From Bacteroidota bacterium (lineage in GTDB: Bacteria > Bacteroidota > Ignavibacteria > Ignavibacteriales > Ignavibacteriaceae), in the NCBI GenBank assembly GCA_021790055.1, contig JAJYIL010000056.1, forward strand, positions 1 to 10,787: a stretch of DNA of 10,787 bases, read 5' to 3'. Positions within the stretch are counted from its first letter, which is position 1, and each line of letters starts with the position of its first letter. A program made the translations under genes and the position numbers. Shown here one piece after another: positions 1 through 7,163 of this stretch. Below the pieces are notes generated by a model. The model was not told the origin of the DNA, searched no databases, and saw nothing but the letters and a program-made list of their open reading frames with translations.

Positions 1-170
1 TAAAATCTTCATCAATTGCTTGCAGTTTTGTGGCACCCTTGCCAACTACTTAGAAATAACGGAATCATTTAATAAAATTCAAAAAGAAATATTTTGATGT
101 TAGAACCGTGTTGGTACGAAGTTTGAAAAACTACGTGTGAATAGATGTTAAATATTAGATTGGAGATGCA

Positions 171-596
171 ATGAAAAAAAGAATTTTGAATTTTGTGTTG
201 GCTATATCGCTGGCGGTAACAGTTTTTTCCGTCGGCATTTTTGCAAAGGATAGTACTGCGGCAAAGGCAAAGTTATTCTATCAGCGCGCGTTGGAAATTT
301 CTCAATCATCTCTTGAAAATAAAATTCCCGGAATTGTTGAAGGATCCATTTACAACGTAGTCTTGCTGAAGAAATATTATCCCAACGCCGACTATTCGAA
401 TGTAATTGATGAGTTGAATAAGATTGCCGAAAGCTACCCGGTTACATCAATCAGATATAAGGCTCATCTGGCGAGCATGTACTTAACTATGGGAAATGGA
501 ATCGAAGTCAGCCCGAAAAAAGACACTTATGAACATGAGTACATCTTTAAACAGATAGCTGATCAGTTAGAATCTAAGCTTTTGGTAGCCAATTAA
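171..596 (+). CDS. Small exported protein of unknown function
   Basis: I do not recognise a family for this 141-residue protein. It begins with a classical signal peptide: MKKR, then a hydrophobic stretch at about residues 6-22, then a probable cleavage site near GIFAKD (about residue 25). The mature part of roughly 115 residues is mostly helical and charged, with a pattern (residues 30-110) compatible with one or two TPR- or HEAT-like helical pairs, but no motif is decisive. There are no cysteines and no second membrane segment, so it is probably periplasmic or secreted. The ATG is preceded by GGAG at 162-165, which supports this start. It stands alone: a strong terminator follows at 681-709, and the next gene, cysK, converges on it. 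The CDS is secure but the function is open. Confidence 0.8.
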   Translation: MKKRILNFVLAISLAVTVFSVGIFAKDSTAAKAKLFYQRALEISQSSLENKIPGIVEGSIYNVVLLKKYYPNADYSNVIDELNKIAESYPVTSIRYKAHLASMYLTMGNGIEVSPKKDTYEHEYIFKQIADQLESKLLVAN

Positions 597-680
597 AAAA
601 TAATCATGACTCTGTGTAAATAGAATTAGAAATAAGAATGAACATGCATTGATATAGTGCTCCTAATGTTAGATGATGGA

Positions 681-709
681 CCCCGGTCGTTGATGGACCG
701 GGGTTTTTT
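681..709 (+). terminator. Intrinsic terminator of the exported-protein gene
   Basis: CCCCGGTC at 681-688 pairs perfectly with GACCGGGG at 696-703 around a 7-nt loop. Six T follow at 704-709. The T-run lies only on the plus-strand side, so it terminates the 171-596 transcript and not the convergent cysK transcript, which ends at 717. Confidence 0.9.
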
Positions 710-716
710 ATTTAGA

Positions 717-1628
717 CTAGAATAGTCCTTCAATCGATAAATATCTTTCGCCTGTATCATAGTTAAAGGTGAGTATTCTTTTTCTGGGCGGGATTTCTTT
801 AATCTTCTTTGCAACCGCAGCTAGCGCGGCTCCGGATGAAATGCCTAAAAACAATCCTTCCTCTTTTGCGGCTCTTTGAGCGTACAGGAACGCTTCATCC
901 TTTTCTACCGATATTGTCCCGTCAATTAGCGAGGTATCGAGGATAGAAGGGATAAAGCCGGCGCCTAAGCCCTGCAGCGGATGAGGTCCGGGTTTGCCTC
1001 CGGCTATAACTGCCGATGATGCAGGTTCAACTGCAAATACCTTTATAGAGGGGAATTTTCTCTTTAATACTTTTGCCACACCGGTAATGTGTCCGCCGGT
1101 TCCGACTCCGGTTATAAGATAATCAAAGCCTTCCGGGAAATCTTCCACTATTTCTGCAGCTGTAAAGTTCTCGTGTGCTTCCACGTTTGCAGGATTATCG
1201 AACTGCTGCGGTATCCAGGCGTTTTTATTTTGTGAAGCAATTTCCTTTGCCTTTTCAATGGCGCCCTTCATTCCAAGCTCTCGCGGTGTAAGCTCGAACT
1301 TTGCACCGTAAGCCGCCATCAGCTTTCTTCTTTCAATCGACATTGAGTCCGGCATTACCAGGATAACCTCATAGCCCTTTACGGCGGCTACAATCGCTAA
1401 TCCAATTCCGGTATTGCCTGAAGTCGGCTCAACAATTAAGCTTCCTTTTTTTAGAATTCCCTTCCCCTCGGCGTCTTCAATCATTGTTAGAGCTATTCTA
1501 TCTTTGATGCTTCCGCCTGGGTTTGAGCGCTCCAGCTTCATCCATACCTCATGGCTGCTGCCGAATAATTTGTTTATCCTTACTTCCGGCGTTCTGCCGA
1601 TAGTCTCAAGAATATTTTTGTACTTCAT
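717..1628 (-). CDS. cysK: Cysteine synthase (O-acetylserine sulfhydrylase), PLP-dependent
   Basis: This cytoplasmic enzyme converts O-acetyl-L-serine and sulfide to L-cysteine and acetate. The 303-residue length is normal for the fold-type II PLP family. Motifs visible in order: SNPGGSIKDR with the Schiff-base lysine K42; the substrate loop TSGNTG at 69-74; the phosphate-binding glycine loop GVGTGGH at 174-180; GISSGA at 262-267; and DTGERYLS at 291-298 near the pyridine nitrogen. The ATG has a strong ribosome-binding site, GGAGG, at plus coordinates 1635-1639. The gene lies downstream of cysE on the same strand but is separated from it by a dedicated promoter, a Cys-rich leader ORF and a terminator, so its expression is probably tuned by cysteine supply. 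CysM or a related beta-replacing enzyme is possible, but the neighbouring serine acetyltransferase favours CysK. Confidence 0.95.
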   Translation of the reverse strand: MKYKNILETIGRTPEVRINKLFGSSHEVWMKLERSNPGGSIKDRIALTMIEDAEGKGILKKGSLIVEPTSGNTGIGLAIVAAVKGYEVILVMPDSMSIERRKLMAAYGAKFELTPRELGMKGAIEKAKEIASQNKNAWIPQQFDNPANVEAHENFTAAEIVEDFPEGFDYLITGVGTGGHITGVAKVLKRKFPSIKVFAVEPASSAVIAGGKPGPHPLQGLGAGFIPSILDTSLIDGTISVEKDEAFLYAQRAAKEEGLFLGISSGAALAAVAKKIKEIPPRKRILTFNYDTGERYLSIEGLF

Positions 1629-1660
1629 TTTAATCCTCCGGTATATTACGTTTATATAAT

Positions 1661-1688
1661 AAAAAAGCCCTTCGCTATGGAAGGGCTT
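1661..1688 (-). terminator. Intrinsic terminator in the cysK leader (attenuator stem)
   Basis: Read on the minus strand, AAGCCCTTC (1688-1680) and GAAGGGCTT (1673-1665) form a 9-bp perfect stem with a 6-nt loop, running directly into a U-tract (1666-1661). It lies downstream of the leader ORF stop (1715-1717) and 32 nt before the cysK start codon, so it would stop transcription before cysK unless disrupted. It also serves as the cysE transcript terminator. Confidence 0.88.
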
Positions 1689-1798
1689 AATTTAACTTAA
1701 ATTTTGCATCGAACTTAACGCAAGTCTTCCATCCGAAAATGTTTTTCGATTTGACAACAACAAACTGCTGCTTGAGTGAATATTCTAACGGATGACTT
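1661..1798 (-). promoter_or_regulatory. Putative translation-coupled cysteine attenuator upstream of cysK
   Basis: Three mutually exclusive pairings can be read in the minus-strand RNA. The terminator stem is 1688-1680 with 1673-1665. An antiterminator pairs AUGGAAG-A-CUU (1732-1722) with AAG-CC-CUUCCAU (1688-1677), ten base pairs with a small internal loop. It uses the same 5' arm as the terminator. A third pairing, 1798-1788 with 1732-1722, is eleven positions with one A/A mismatch and one G-U, and would sequester the antiterminator. A ribosome stalled at the Cys triplet (1762-1754) would leave 1732-1722 free. One finishing at the stop codon (1717-1715) would cover it. This is the logic of amino-acid attenuators such as trp and his. 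The pairings are seen in the sequence, and the regulation is inferred. Confidence 0.7.
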
Positions 1799-1807
1799 TG
1801 TTTTCAT
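1715..1807 (-). CDS. Cysteine-rich leader peptide of cysK (30 aa)
   Basis: This short ORF opens with ATG at 1807-1805 and ends with TAA at 1717-1715. Its centre reads FTQAAVCCCQ, with residues 16-18 encoded by three consecutive TGT codons (1762-1754). Cys is a rare amino acid, so a triplet in a 30-codon ORF directly before a cysteine synthase gene is unlikely by chance. The ORF overlaps the antiterminator (codons 25-28) and stops 26 nt before the terminator stem. No Shine-Dalgarno sequence is visible, and the predicted promoter places the RNA start only a few nucleotides before the ATG, so translation would start on a nearly leaderless message. The peptide itself probably has no function beyond sensing charged tRNA-Cys. 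Confidence 0.72.
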   Translation of the reverse strand: MKTKSSVRIFTQAAVCCCQIEKHFRMEDLR

Positions 1808-1818
1808 AATTTCAAGGA

Positions 1819-1849
1819 CAAAGATATTGCTTCATCCTTTTTTAGTCAA
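1819..1849 (-). promoter_or_regulatory. Bacteroidota-type promoter of the cysK leader transcript
   Basis: On the minus strand, TTGACT (1849-1844) is followed by TATCTTTG (1826-1819), a perfect match to the TAnnTTTG -7 element of Bacteroidota primary-sigma promoters, with 20 nt between TTG and TA. The leader ATG begins 11 nt after this element. The secD promoter candidate has the same hexamer and spacing. It begins 17 nt beyond the cysE stop, so cysK can be transcribed independently of cysE. Confidence 0.65.
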
Positions 1850-1866
1850 GTTGCCTGCGATACAAA

Positions 1867-2730
1867 TCAAATAATAAACTCCGGCGCATCGAATGCCTTT
1901 TCATTCAATCTGACTTTTACCTCACTCTTGCTGTAAACGATTGAGTTAGCAGGTATACTTTGAGTTATCCAGGCATTACCGCCAATAATGCTGTTTTTCC
2001 CGATCAACGTATCACCGCCTAAGATTACAGCCTGAGAGTAAATAATTACGTCATCCTGTATTGTCGGATGCCGCTTTGTATGCGACAATGATTTTTCAAC
2101 ACTCAAAGCACCAAGAGTTACACCTTGATAAATCTTCACGTTCTTGCCGATATTAGTAGTCTCACCGATTACAATCCCGGTGCCGTGATCGATAAAGAAT
2201 GGCGAATCTATTTCCGCGCCAGGATGAATATCGATTCCGGTTATTTGATGCGCATGTTCGGTTAATATTCTCGGGATAATCGGGATGTTAAGCTTATAGA
2301 GTTCATGTGCAAGACGGTAAATTAAGATTGCCATAAATCCCGGGTACGCCAGTATAACCTCGTCAATGCTTTCTGCTGCCGGATCGCCCTGATATATAGC
2401 CTCTGCATCTTCCCACAACATGTCATGCACTTCCGGAATTCTAGAAATAAATTTGTCGGCAGATTTTTCTATCCCGGTCTCGTCATTGTCAATCACAATC
2501 TTTAGAAGCGAGATTACATTTCGTTCCAGCAGCTGTAGCTTAGCTAATACGTCCTTCGACGAATAGTAAACCTTGTTAGAAAAATGCGGAAAGAGGAAAT
2601 CTATTAACTCGTTTAGAAGATCAATAGATTCTCGTTTTAGCGATGCGTTGCAGGCATGAAGCTCTCTCTTGACGAGCAGCTTGTCTGCAAATTCGGAATA
2701 CGTAAAATTGTTTTTTTGACCGGTGCTCAT
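1867..2730 (-). CDS. cysE: Serine O-acetyltransferase, EpsC/CysE family
   Basis: The enzyme transfers acetyl from acetyl-CoA to L-serine, giving the O-acetylserine used by the adjacent cysK. It has an N-terminal helical domain (about residues 1-150) and a C-terminal left-handed beta-helix of hexapeptide repeats (about 160-270). Visible active-site elements are GIDIHPGA (D167), DHGTGIVIGE (H182) and KRHPTI (H221), matching D143, H158 and H193 of E. coli CysE. I start the 287-residue protein at ATG 2730-2728, preceded by a purine-rich AGGTAAGAAG. A TTG six codons upstream lacks a ribosome-binding site. The C-terminus ends in PEFII, and a terminal Ile is what CysE enzymes insert into the CysK active site to form the cysteine synthase complex. 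The upstream neighbour is divergent. Confidence 0.93.
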   Translation of the reverse strand: MSTGQKNNFTYSEFADKLLVKRELHACNASLKRESIDLLNELIDFLFPHFSNKVYYSSKDVLAKLQLLERNVISLLKIVIDNDETGIEKSADKFISRIPEVHDMLWEDAEAIYQGDPAAESIDEVILAYPGFMAILIYRLAHELYKLNIPIIPRILTEHAHQITGIDIHPGAEIDSPFFIDHGTGIVIGETTNIGKNVKIYQGVTLGALSVEKSLSHTKRHPTIQDDVIIYSQAVILGGDTLIGKNSIIGGNAWITQSIPANSIVYSKSEVKVRLNEKAFDAPEFII

Positions 2731-2941
2731 CTTCTTACCTAAAAACAAAAATGTTTATTTCTATAAAAATTAAAAATCCCGTATCCAATCTATCAAAATA
2801 TTTATCAACTTGCTGAGCAAAGAAGAACAAAAAAATGTTAATTTCACGGAGTAAATCTAAAAATTAATTAAACTTCCGAATTAAATTCAATGTCAAATTT
2901 AGGAATTAATTAAATAGTTACTACAAGCACAAAAGGGTTTT

Positions 2942-4833
2942 ATGATTCAAAGAATTTCCGCTATAGTTCTGGTTCTCTTCTCTTACACAAGTGATATTAT
3001 TAGTCAGCAAAGACAGTTGCCAAAAGACCGTGGAGTAATATCAGGAAAGATATTCGACTTTAATGACAGAGTCCCGGTTGAATATGCAAACATAATCTTG
3101 TTCAATTCTAAAGACAGTTCACTGGTAACCGGAACGGTTACTGATAAATCCGGCAGCTTTAAATTATCAAGCATACCCGAAGGAAAATATTACCTTAATA
3201 TCCAGTTTATTGGTTACGAAAAAAGGATGGTTTGAAACATTTCAATCACTCAATCTAAGCCTCTGGCAGAGCTTGGAAATATCTACATAAAAGTTTCCGC
3301 AATAAATCTTCAAAATGTACTTATCGAAGGATCAAGGTCTCCGGTTACATACCAGATAGACAAAAAGGAAGCCAGATGCAGACTTCGATATCCGGAAACG
3401 CAGCAGATGTTTTGAAGAATGTTCCGTCGATCACTGTTGACATTGACGGCAACGCTAGCTTGCGGGGCAGCACTAACTTCACGGTGCTGATTGATAACCG
3501 CCCTTCTGTTATGGATGCACAGGATGCGCTTCAGCAGATTCCTGCAAGTACTATCGAATCGATTGAAATTATTACCAATCCTTCTGCAAAGTTTGATGCC
3601 GAAGGAAATGCCGGCAATTCTTCATTCATAAATTCAAATGGAGAAAGCGAGAGAGGAATAATAAGTTTCGGCGTTCGCGGTGGGATTGATTTCAACCTTG
3701 GAGATAATGCTAAGCTGAATTTCGGCGGAAGATATGGAAATAGGAATGGGCAGAGGAATTCGGATTTGAATTATGCTCAATGGTCTACTTCTAATCCGGC
3801 AGTGTTAAATTATCTAAGCAGTGAAACGAGCGACCGTTCCGGATGGTACTATGCCTTAAATACAAATTACTCTCATAAATTTCCTTTAAAAGGACACGAA
3901 ATCTCAAGTGAGTTATTTTGAGCCGGAGTAATTTGACCGATCTTTCATCGTCGGCAGAAACAAATAATGCAGTCCAGTTCCAGGGAAAGAAAACATCCGA
4001 AGGCGAACTTTCAACCATTCCACATTTCGTATAATTTCGGAGCCGGTTCACAGTTGATGGCAAGCTACACGTGAAGAATCGATAGACCGCATGATTGGTT
4101 TCTTGAACCGTTCTACACCTGGCAGGATGCAAACAATATTCGACGCGGTAACCCTTCGCTGAAACCAGAGCTGATCGATTCATACGAACTTGGCGGTCAA
4201 ACGATGCTGGGCGAGGTTTCCGTATCAAATGATTTTTATTACCGCATAAACCATAACCATATCGACGAGGTTGAGTCTGTGTATTCGGAAAATGTAACAC
4301 TGAATACTTTCGATAATGTGGGAACTGACTATTCCTTTGGCTCGGAGATTATGGTTGTGTCAGATCCTTTACCTTTCTTGAACGTAAACTTTATGGGAAA
4401 TATTTATGAGTACCGGATTAAAGGCGTAATAAACAGCCAGCCCTTTTATCAAAATAATTTTAACTGGTCGCTCCGCATGAACAACGGATTTAAGATTATG
4501 GAATCTCTCATGGTTCAGTTAAATATGAGATATCACAGTCCCGAAATCGAGGCGCAGGAAAGGGAAGCGGCAAATTTCTCAGCCGACCTTTCGGTTAAAA
4601 AGGATTTTATGGGAAAGAAATTATCCTTAACCCTTCAAGTTAGAGATTTGCTTAAGACGAGAAGGCATGAATCGACTACAACCGGCGTCAGCTTTTACTC
4701 TTATAACTACCATGCAATGGATGCCCCTGTCATAATGCTCAATTTAAGATTTAACTTCAATAATTATAAAAGAGAAGAAGATCAGCACAACAACGATCAG
4801 CAGGACTTTGAAAACGGCAATGAAGATTCTTAG
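2942..4833 (+). pseudogene. Decayed TonB-dependent outer-membrane receptor (OMP beta-barrel family)
   Basis: The fragments align, in order, with one receptor of the carboxypeptidase-regulatory-like plus plug plus beta-barrel type. The first piece (2942-3232) has a signal peptide and the regulatory-like domain (GVISGKIFDF to FIGYEKRMV). A TGA at 3233-3235 breaks it, and the same frame resumes (LGNIYIKVSAINLQN, then VTYQIDKK). Near 3362-3375 the frame changes to the plug piece (NAADVLKNVPSITVDIDGN, then IEIITNPSAKFD). After EGNAG (about 3615) the strands normally following the plug are missing in frame. Another frame change lies at about 3920 (SELF, then SRSNLTDLSSSAETNN). A further deletion near 4010-4017 removes the mid-barrel, and a TGA at 4072-4074 sits where ASYT-x-RIDRP expects Arg. 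The last piece runs to TAG at 4831-4833. About 630 codons remain, below the roughly 800 I would expect. No susD-like partner is adjacent. Confidence 0.92.
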
Positions 4834-4896
4834 CTGTTTTATTTTGATATAAAATAAGGAAGCCGGTTGAGTGACTTCATCTCTTTTATTTTGACC

Positions 4897-4920
4897 CAAA
4901 TTTTCCATTAAGAAAATTTG
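4897..4920. repeat. Perfect 9-bp palindrome between two convergent gene remnants
   Basis: CAAATTTTC (4897-4905) and GAAAATTTG (4912-4920) are perfect inverted repeats around a 6-nt loop. No T-run follows on either strand, so it is not an ordinary terminator. It lies in the 147-bp gap (4834-4980) between the receptor remnant and the GH31 remnant. A second small hairpin, GGGA-CA-TCCC, lies at 4941-4950. Confidence 0.5.
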
Positions 4921-4980
4921 CCCTTCGGAATTATCGCAGCGGGACATCCCTAGTGAATTTTTTGGGTTTAAAAACAAAAA

Positions 4981-5991
4981 TTATTTTTTCAACCTGACTA
5001 TTATTCCTTTCCGTATGCTTTCGGAAGGCAAGTAAATTCTTGACGAAGAATTGCTGCTGTCCCGCGCCCAGCTATTTCTGCTTAGCTCTATGCCGTTCAG
5101 CCATACTGATTTTGGCTGGTGAAATGCATGCAGCAAAATATCATATACCCGGTTGTTTAACTGTCCGTTGAATTCTCCCTTTGTCGGACCTATTTTAATT
5201 TTGGTATTTCCATTAGGATAATTAATAAAGGAGATAGGCGTCAAGGAAAATTTTCCTTGTTGATAATCCATCGTTATGCCGTCATCTTCATAAAGGTTAA
5301 AGTGTCCGATTTCCCCGCCATAAATGCTGATGATCAAAGTGTCGAGCGGTCTTTCGTCTGAATATTCCCTGAACGGTTCAGTAGGAATAACAGAGCCTGC
5401 CTTAACGAAAAGAAGAATCTTATCGATTGAATATTTCCGGTGGATTACTTTTCCGCCTTCAAATTTTTCTCCCGAAAAGTAGTCGTACCACTTACCTGGC
5501 GGAAGGTAAATATCTTTTTCATCATCATTTTTGGTAACCGGATTAACAAGAATTTCAGATCCGAAAAAATATTCTCCCGGATAAGAGTAGGCTTCGTCGA
5601 GCGAAGGATATTCAAGATAAAGAGGGCGTACCAGCGGTAAGGCGCTGTTGTACGCTGCTCTTGAATAAGTGTAGATATAAGGCAGCATACTGTAACGAAG
5701 CCGGAAAAATTTTTTAACAACATCGATCCCTTTTTGTCCGTACGTCCACGGCATGCGGAGGTTTCCGTCAGCAGGGTTTTCAAACGCGCTGTGAAGGCGG
5801 AGTACCGGGCTGAATGTGCCGAACTCGACCCATCGTGCATAAAGATCGAACGGGATTTTCTTTCCGAGGAACCCTCCGATATCGTGTGTTATGTATGGAG
5901 TGAGCGTGTTTCCGCCGCGGGCAGTAAAAGGAATTTCATATTTGAGTACTGCCCATTCCGAATGTGTGTCTCCCGTAAATGCAAAATTCAC
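4981..5991 (-). pseudogene. GH31 alpha-glucosidase/alpha-xylosidase family, C-terminal remnant
   Basis: The 336 residues match the second half of a glycoside hydrolase family 31 enzyme. The acid/base region FTGDTHSEW has D8. HDIGGF follows at 36-41, then RWVEFGTFSPVLRLHS at 53-68, then FRLRYSMLPYIYTYSRAA, and then the C-terminal beta domains. Intact members are roughly 650-800 residues, and the N-terminal domain and first half of the barrel, including the nucleophile Asp, are absent. Homology stops abruptly at about NFAFTGD. Upstream in frame are nine unrelated codons, then a stop at 6016-6018. The only available start is GTG (5991-5989), without a ribosome-binding site. The fragment cannot be an active retaining glycosidase, so I call it truncated. 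The retained part shows no internal stop or frameshift, which suggests that the truncation is fairly recent. Confidence 0.88.
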
Positions 5992-6145
5992 AAAAGTAAA
6001 TTTGACTAAAGCAATTTAATTAAACTTATCCAAATCTCCGTTTGTCATTTTATACTTGATTACTAACAACCAAAACCGGATTTTTATTGTGGCAAAATTA
6101 CCTGTTATTCAATTTAAAGATCAGTTAAAAATTTGAAGGCAAAAA

Positions 6146-7126
6146 ATGGAAAGTTTTGAGTATGTAAATTTGCGAAGCCAGTTAAACGAAAGGCGCGGAA
6201 GATTAAACAGAGCTATTGAAGAATCAAAACAACCGCAAAATCTGGTTTCGCTTCTTCAAAAGGTAGATACGGCGCTTGAAAGAATGGACAACGGCTCTTA
6301 CGGTATGTGCGATTTCTGTCATGAAACTATTGAAGAGGAGTTGCTTGCTTCGGATCCTTGCGCTAAATTTTGTATAGCTCATCTAAGCGAGGATGAACAA
6401 AGGCACCTGGAACAGGACCTCGGTCTCGCTGCAAAAATTCAGTCCTCTCTCTTGCCTAAGAATAATTTCCATTCGCACGGTTACGAAATAAGCTTTCATT
6501 ACCAACCGGCTGGTTTGGTAAGCGGCGACTACTGCGACATAATGGTGAATGATCTTGACGGAAGCATCATCTTCATTATCGGAGACATAACAGGGAAGGG
6601 GATTGCTGCATCTATGTTGATGACCCATATACATGCATTTGTTCACAGCATGATCGGGTTTAATCTTCCGGTTAATGAGTTGGTAGAGCGTGTAAACCGG
6701 CTGTTCTGTGAGAGCTCGCTCTATTCACACTTTGTGACCATGGTATGCGGTAGGGCGGATAAAAATGGTAAGGTGGAAATCTGCAACGCCGGTCATTGCC
6801 TCCCTGTTTTAATAAAGAAAGGTGAAGTCATCAATCTCGATTCCAACGGTATGCCCGTTGGGCTTTTTAAAACCGGAACGTATTTTTCAAATCAACTACA
6901 GCTTGCCGAAGGCGAAGCAATTTTGCTGTATACCGACGGGCTTTCCGAAGCTAATTTTAACGATGAAGAATACGGTACGGAAAGGATAAACAACGTGGCT
7001 TTAAAAAATTTTGGGCTGAATCCCGGGAAGCTAATTGATACTTACCTGTATGATGTCGCTGCATTTACCCGCAGTCATCAATTAAGAGATGATCTGACCC
7101 TGTTGGCAATTCAACGGAAAGAATAA
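6146..7126 (+). CDS. DksA/TraR-type zinc finger fused to PP2C/SpoIIE-type serine phosphatase
   Basis: Residues 1-50 form a charged helical region ending in LERMDNGSYGMC, typical of the DksA/TraR family just before its zinc finger. The finger is C55-x2-C58-x17-C76-x2-H79, so the usual fourth cysteine is His. A short helix (about 80-105, including AAKIQSSLLPK) is the linker common in RsbU/SpoIIE phosphatases. The PP2C domain (about 110-325) keeps the metal-binding aspartates in SGDY (D128), GDITGKG (D147), YTDG (D264) and RDDLT (D315/D316), so it should be active. There is no signal peptide or membrane segment. Family knowledge suggests dephosphorylation of an anti-sigma-factor antagonist (STAS) in a partner-switching pathway, but no such partner is in the window. 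A GAAGG ribosome-binding site (6135-6139) supports the start. It is a single gene, convergent with thx. Confidence 0.9.
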   Translation: MESFEYVNLRSQLNERRGRLNRAIEESKQPQNLVSLLQKVDTALERMDNGSYGMCDFCHETIEEELLASDPCAKFCIAHLSEDEQRHLEQDLGLAAKIQSSLLPKNNFHSHGYEISFHYQPAGLVSGDYCDIMVNDLDGSIIFIIGDITGKGIAASMLMTHIHAFVHSMIGFNLPVNELVERVNRLFCESSLYSHFVTMVCGRADKNGKVEICNAGHCLPVLIKKGEVINLDSNGMPVGLFKTGTYFSNQLQLAEGEAILLYTDGLSEANFNDEEYGTERINNVALKNFGLNPGKLIDTYLYDVAAFTRSHQLRDDLTLLAIQRKE

Positions 7127-7163
7127 AACTGCGGGAGAAAATTCTTACTCATGTTACACAGTC

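Noticed and set aside
1..97. Plus-strand open frame running in from the left edge and ending near 97
   Set aside because: The 31 residues show no recognisable motif and the composition is ordinary for AT-rich intergenic DNA. It is too short to support a gene tail.
2731..2748. Upstream TTG start for cysE adding six residues
   Set aside because: No ribosome-binding site precedes the TTG, whereas the ATG at 2730 has a purine-rich AGGTAAGAAG directly upstream.
2862..2914. Direct repeat of AATTAATTAAA (2862-2872 and 2904-2914) between cysE and the receptor
   Set aside because: Low-complexity AT sequence in an AT-rich intergenic region. Chance recurrence is likely, and no known operator fits.
3233..4074. 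TGA codons in the receptor read as a sense codon (recoding or selenocysteine)
   Set aside because: The same gene also carries frame changes and deletions, no SECIS-like hairpin was evident after either codon, and cysE uses TGA as its normal stop.
4744..4977. 77-codon minus-strand ORF overlapping the end of the receptor remnant
   Set aside because: Overlaps the receptor's 3' end in antisense and shows no domain. More likely fortuitous or part of a repeat than a gene.
6093..6100. TAATTTTG on the minus strand upstream of the GH31 remnant as a promoter
   Set aside because: It fits TAnnTTTG, but there is no TTG element 20 nt upstream and the downstream gene is a fragment, so I do not call it.
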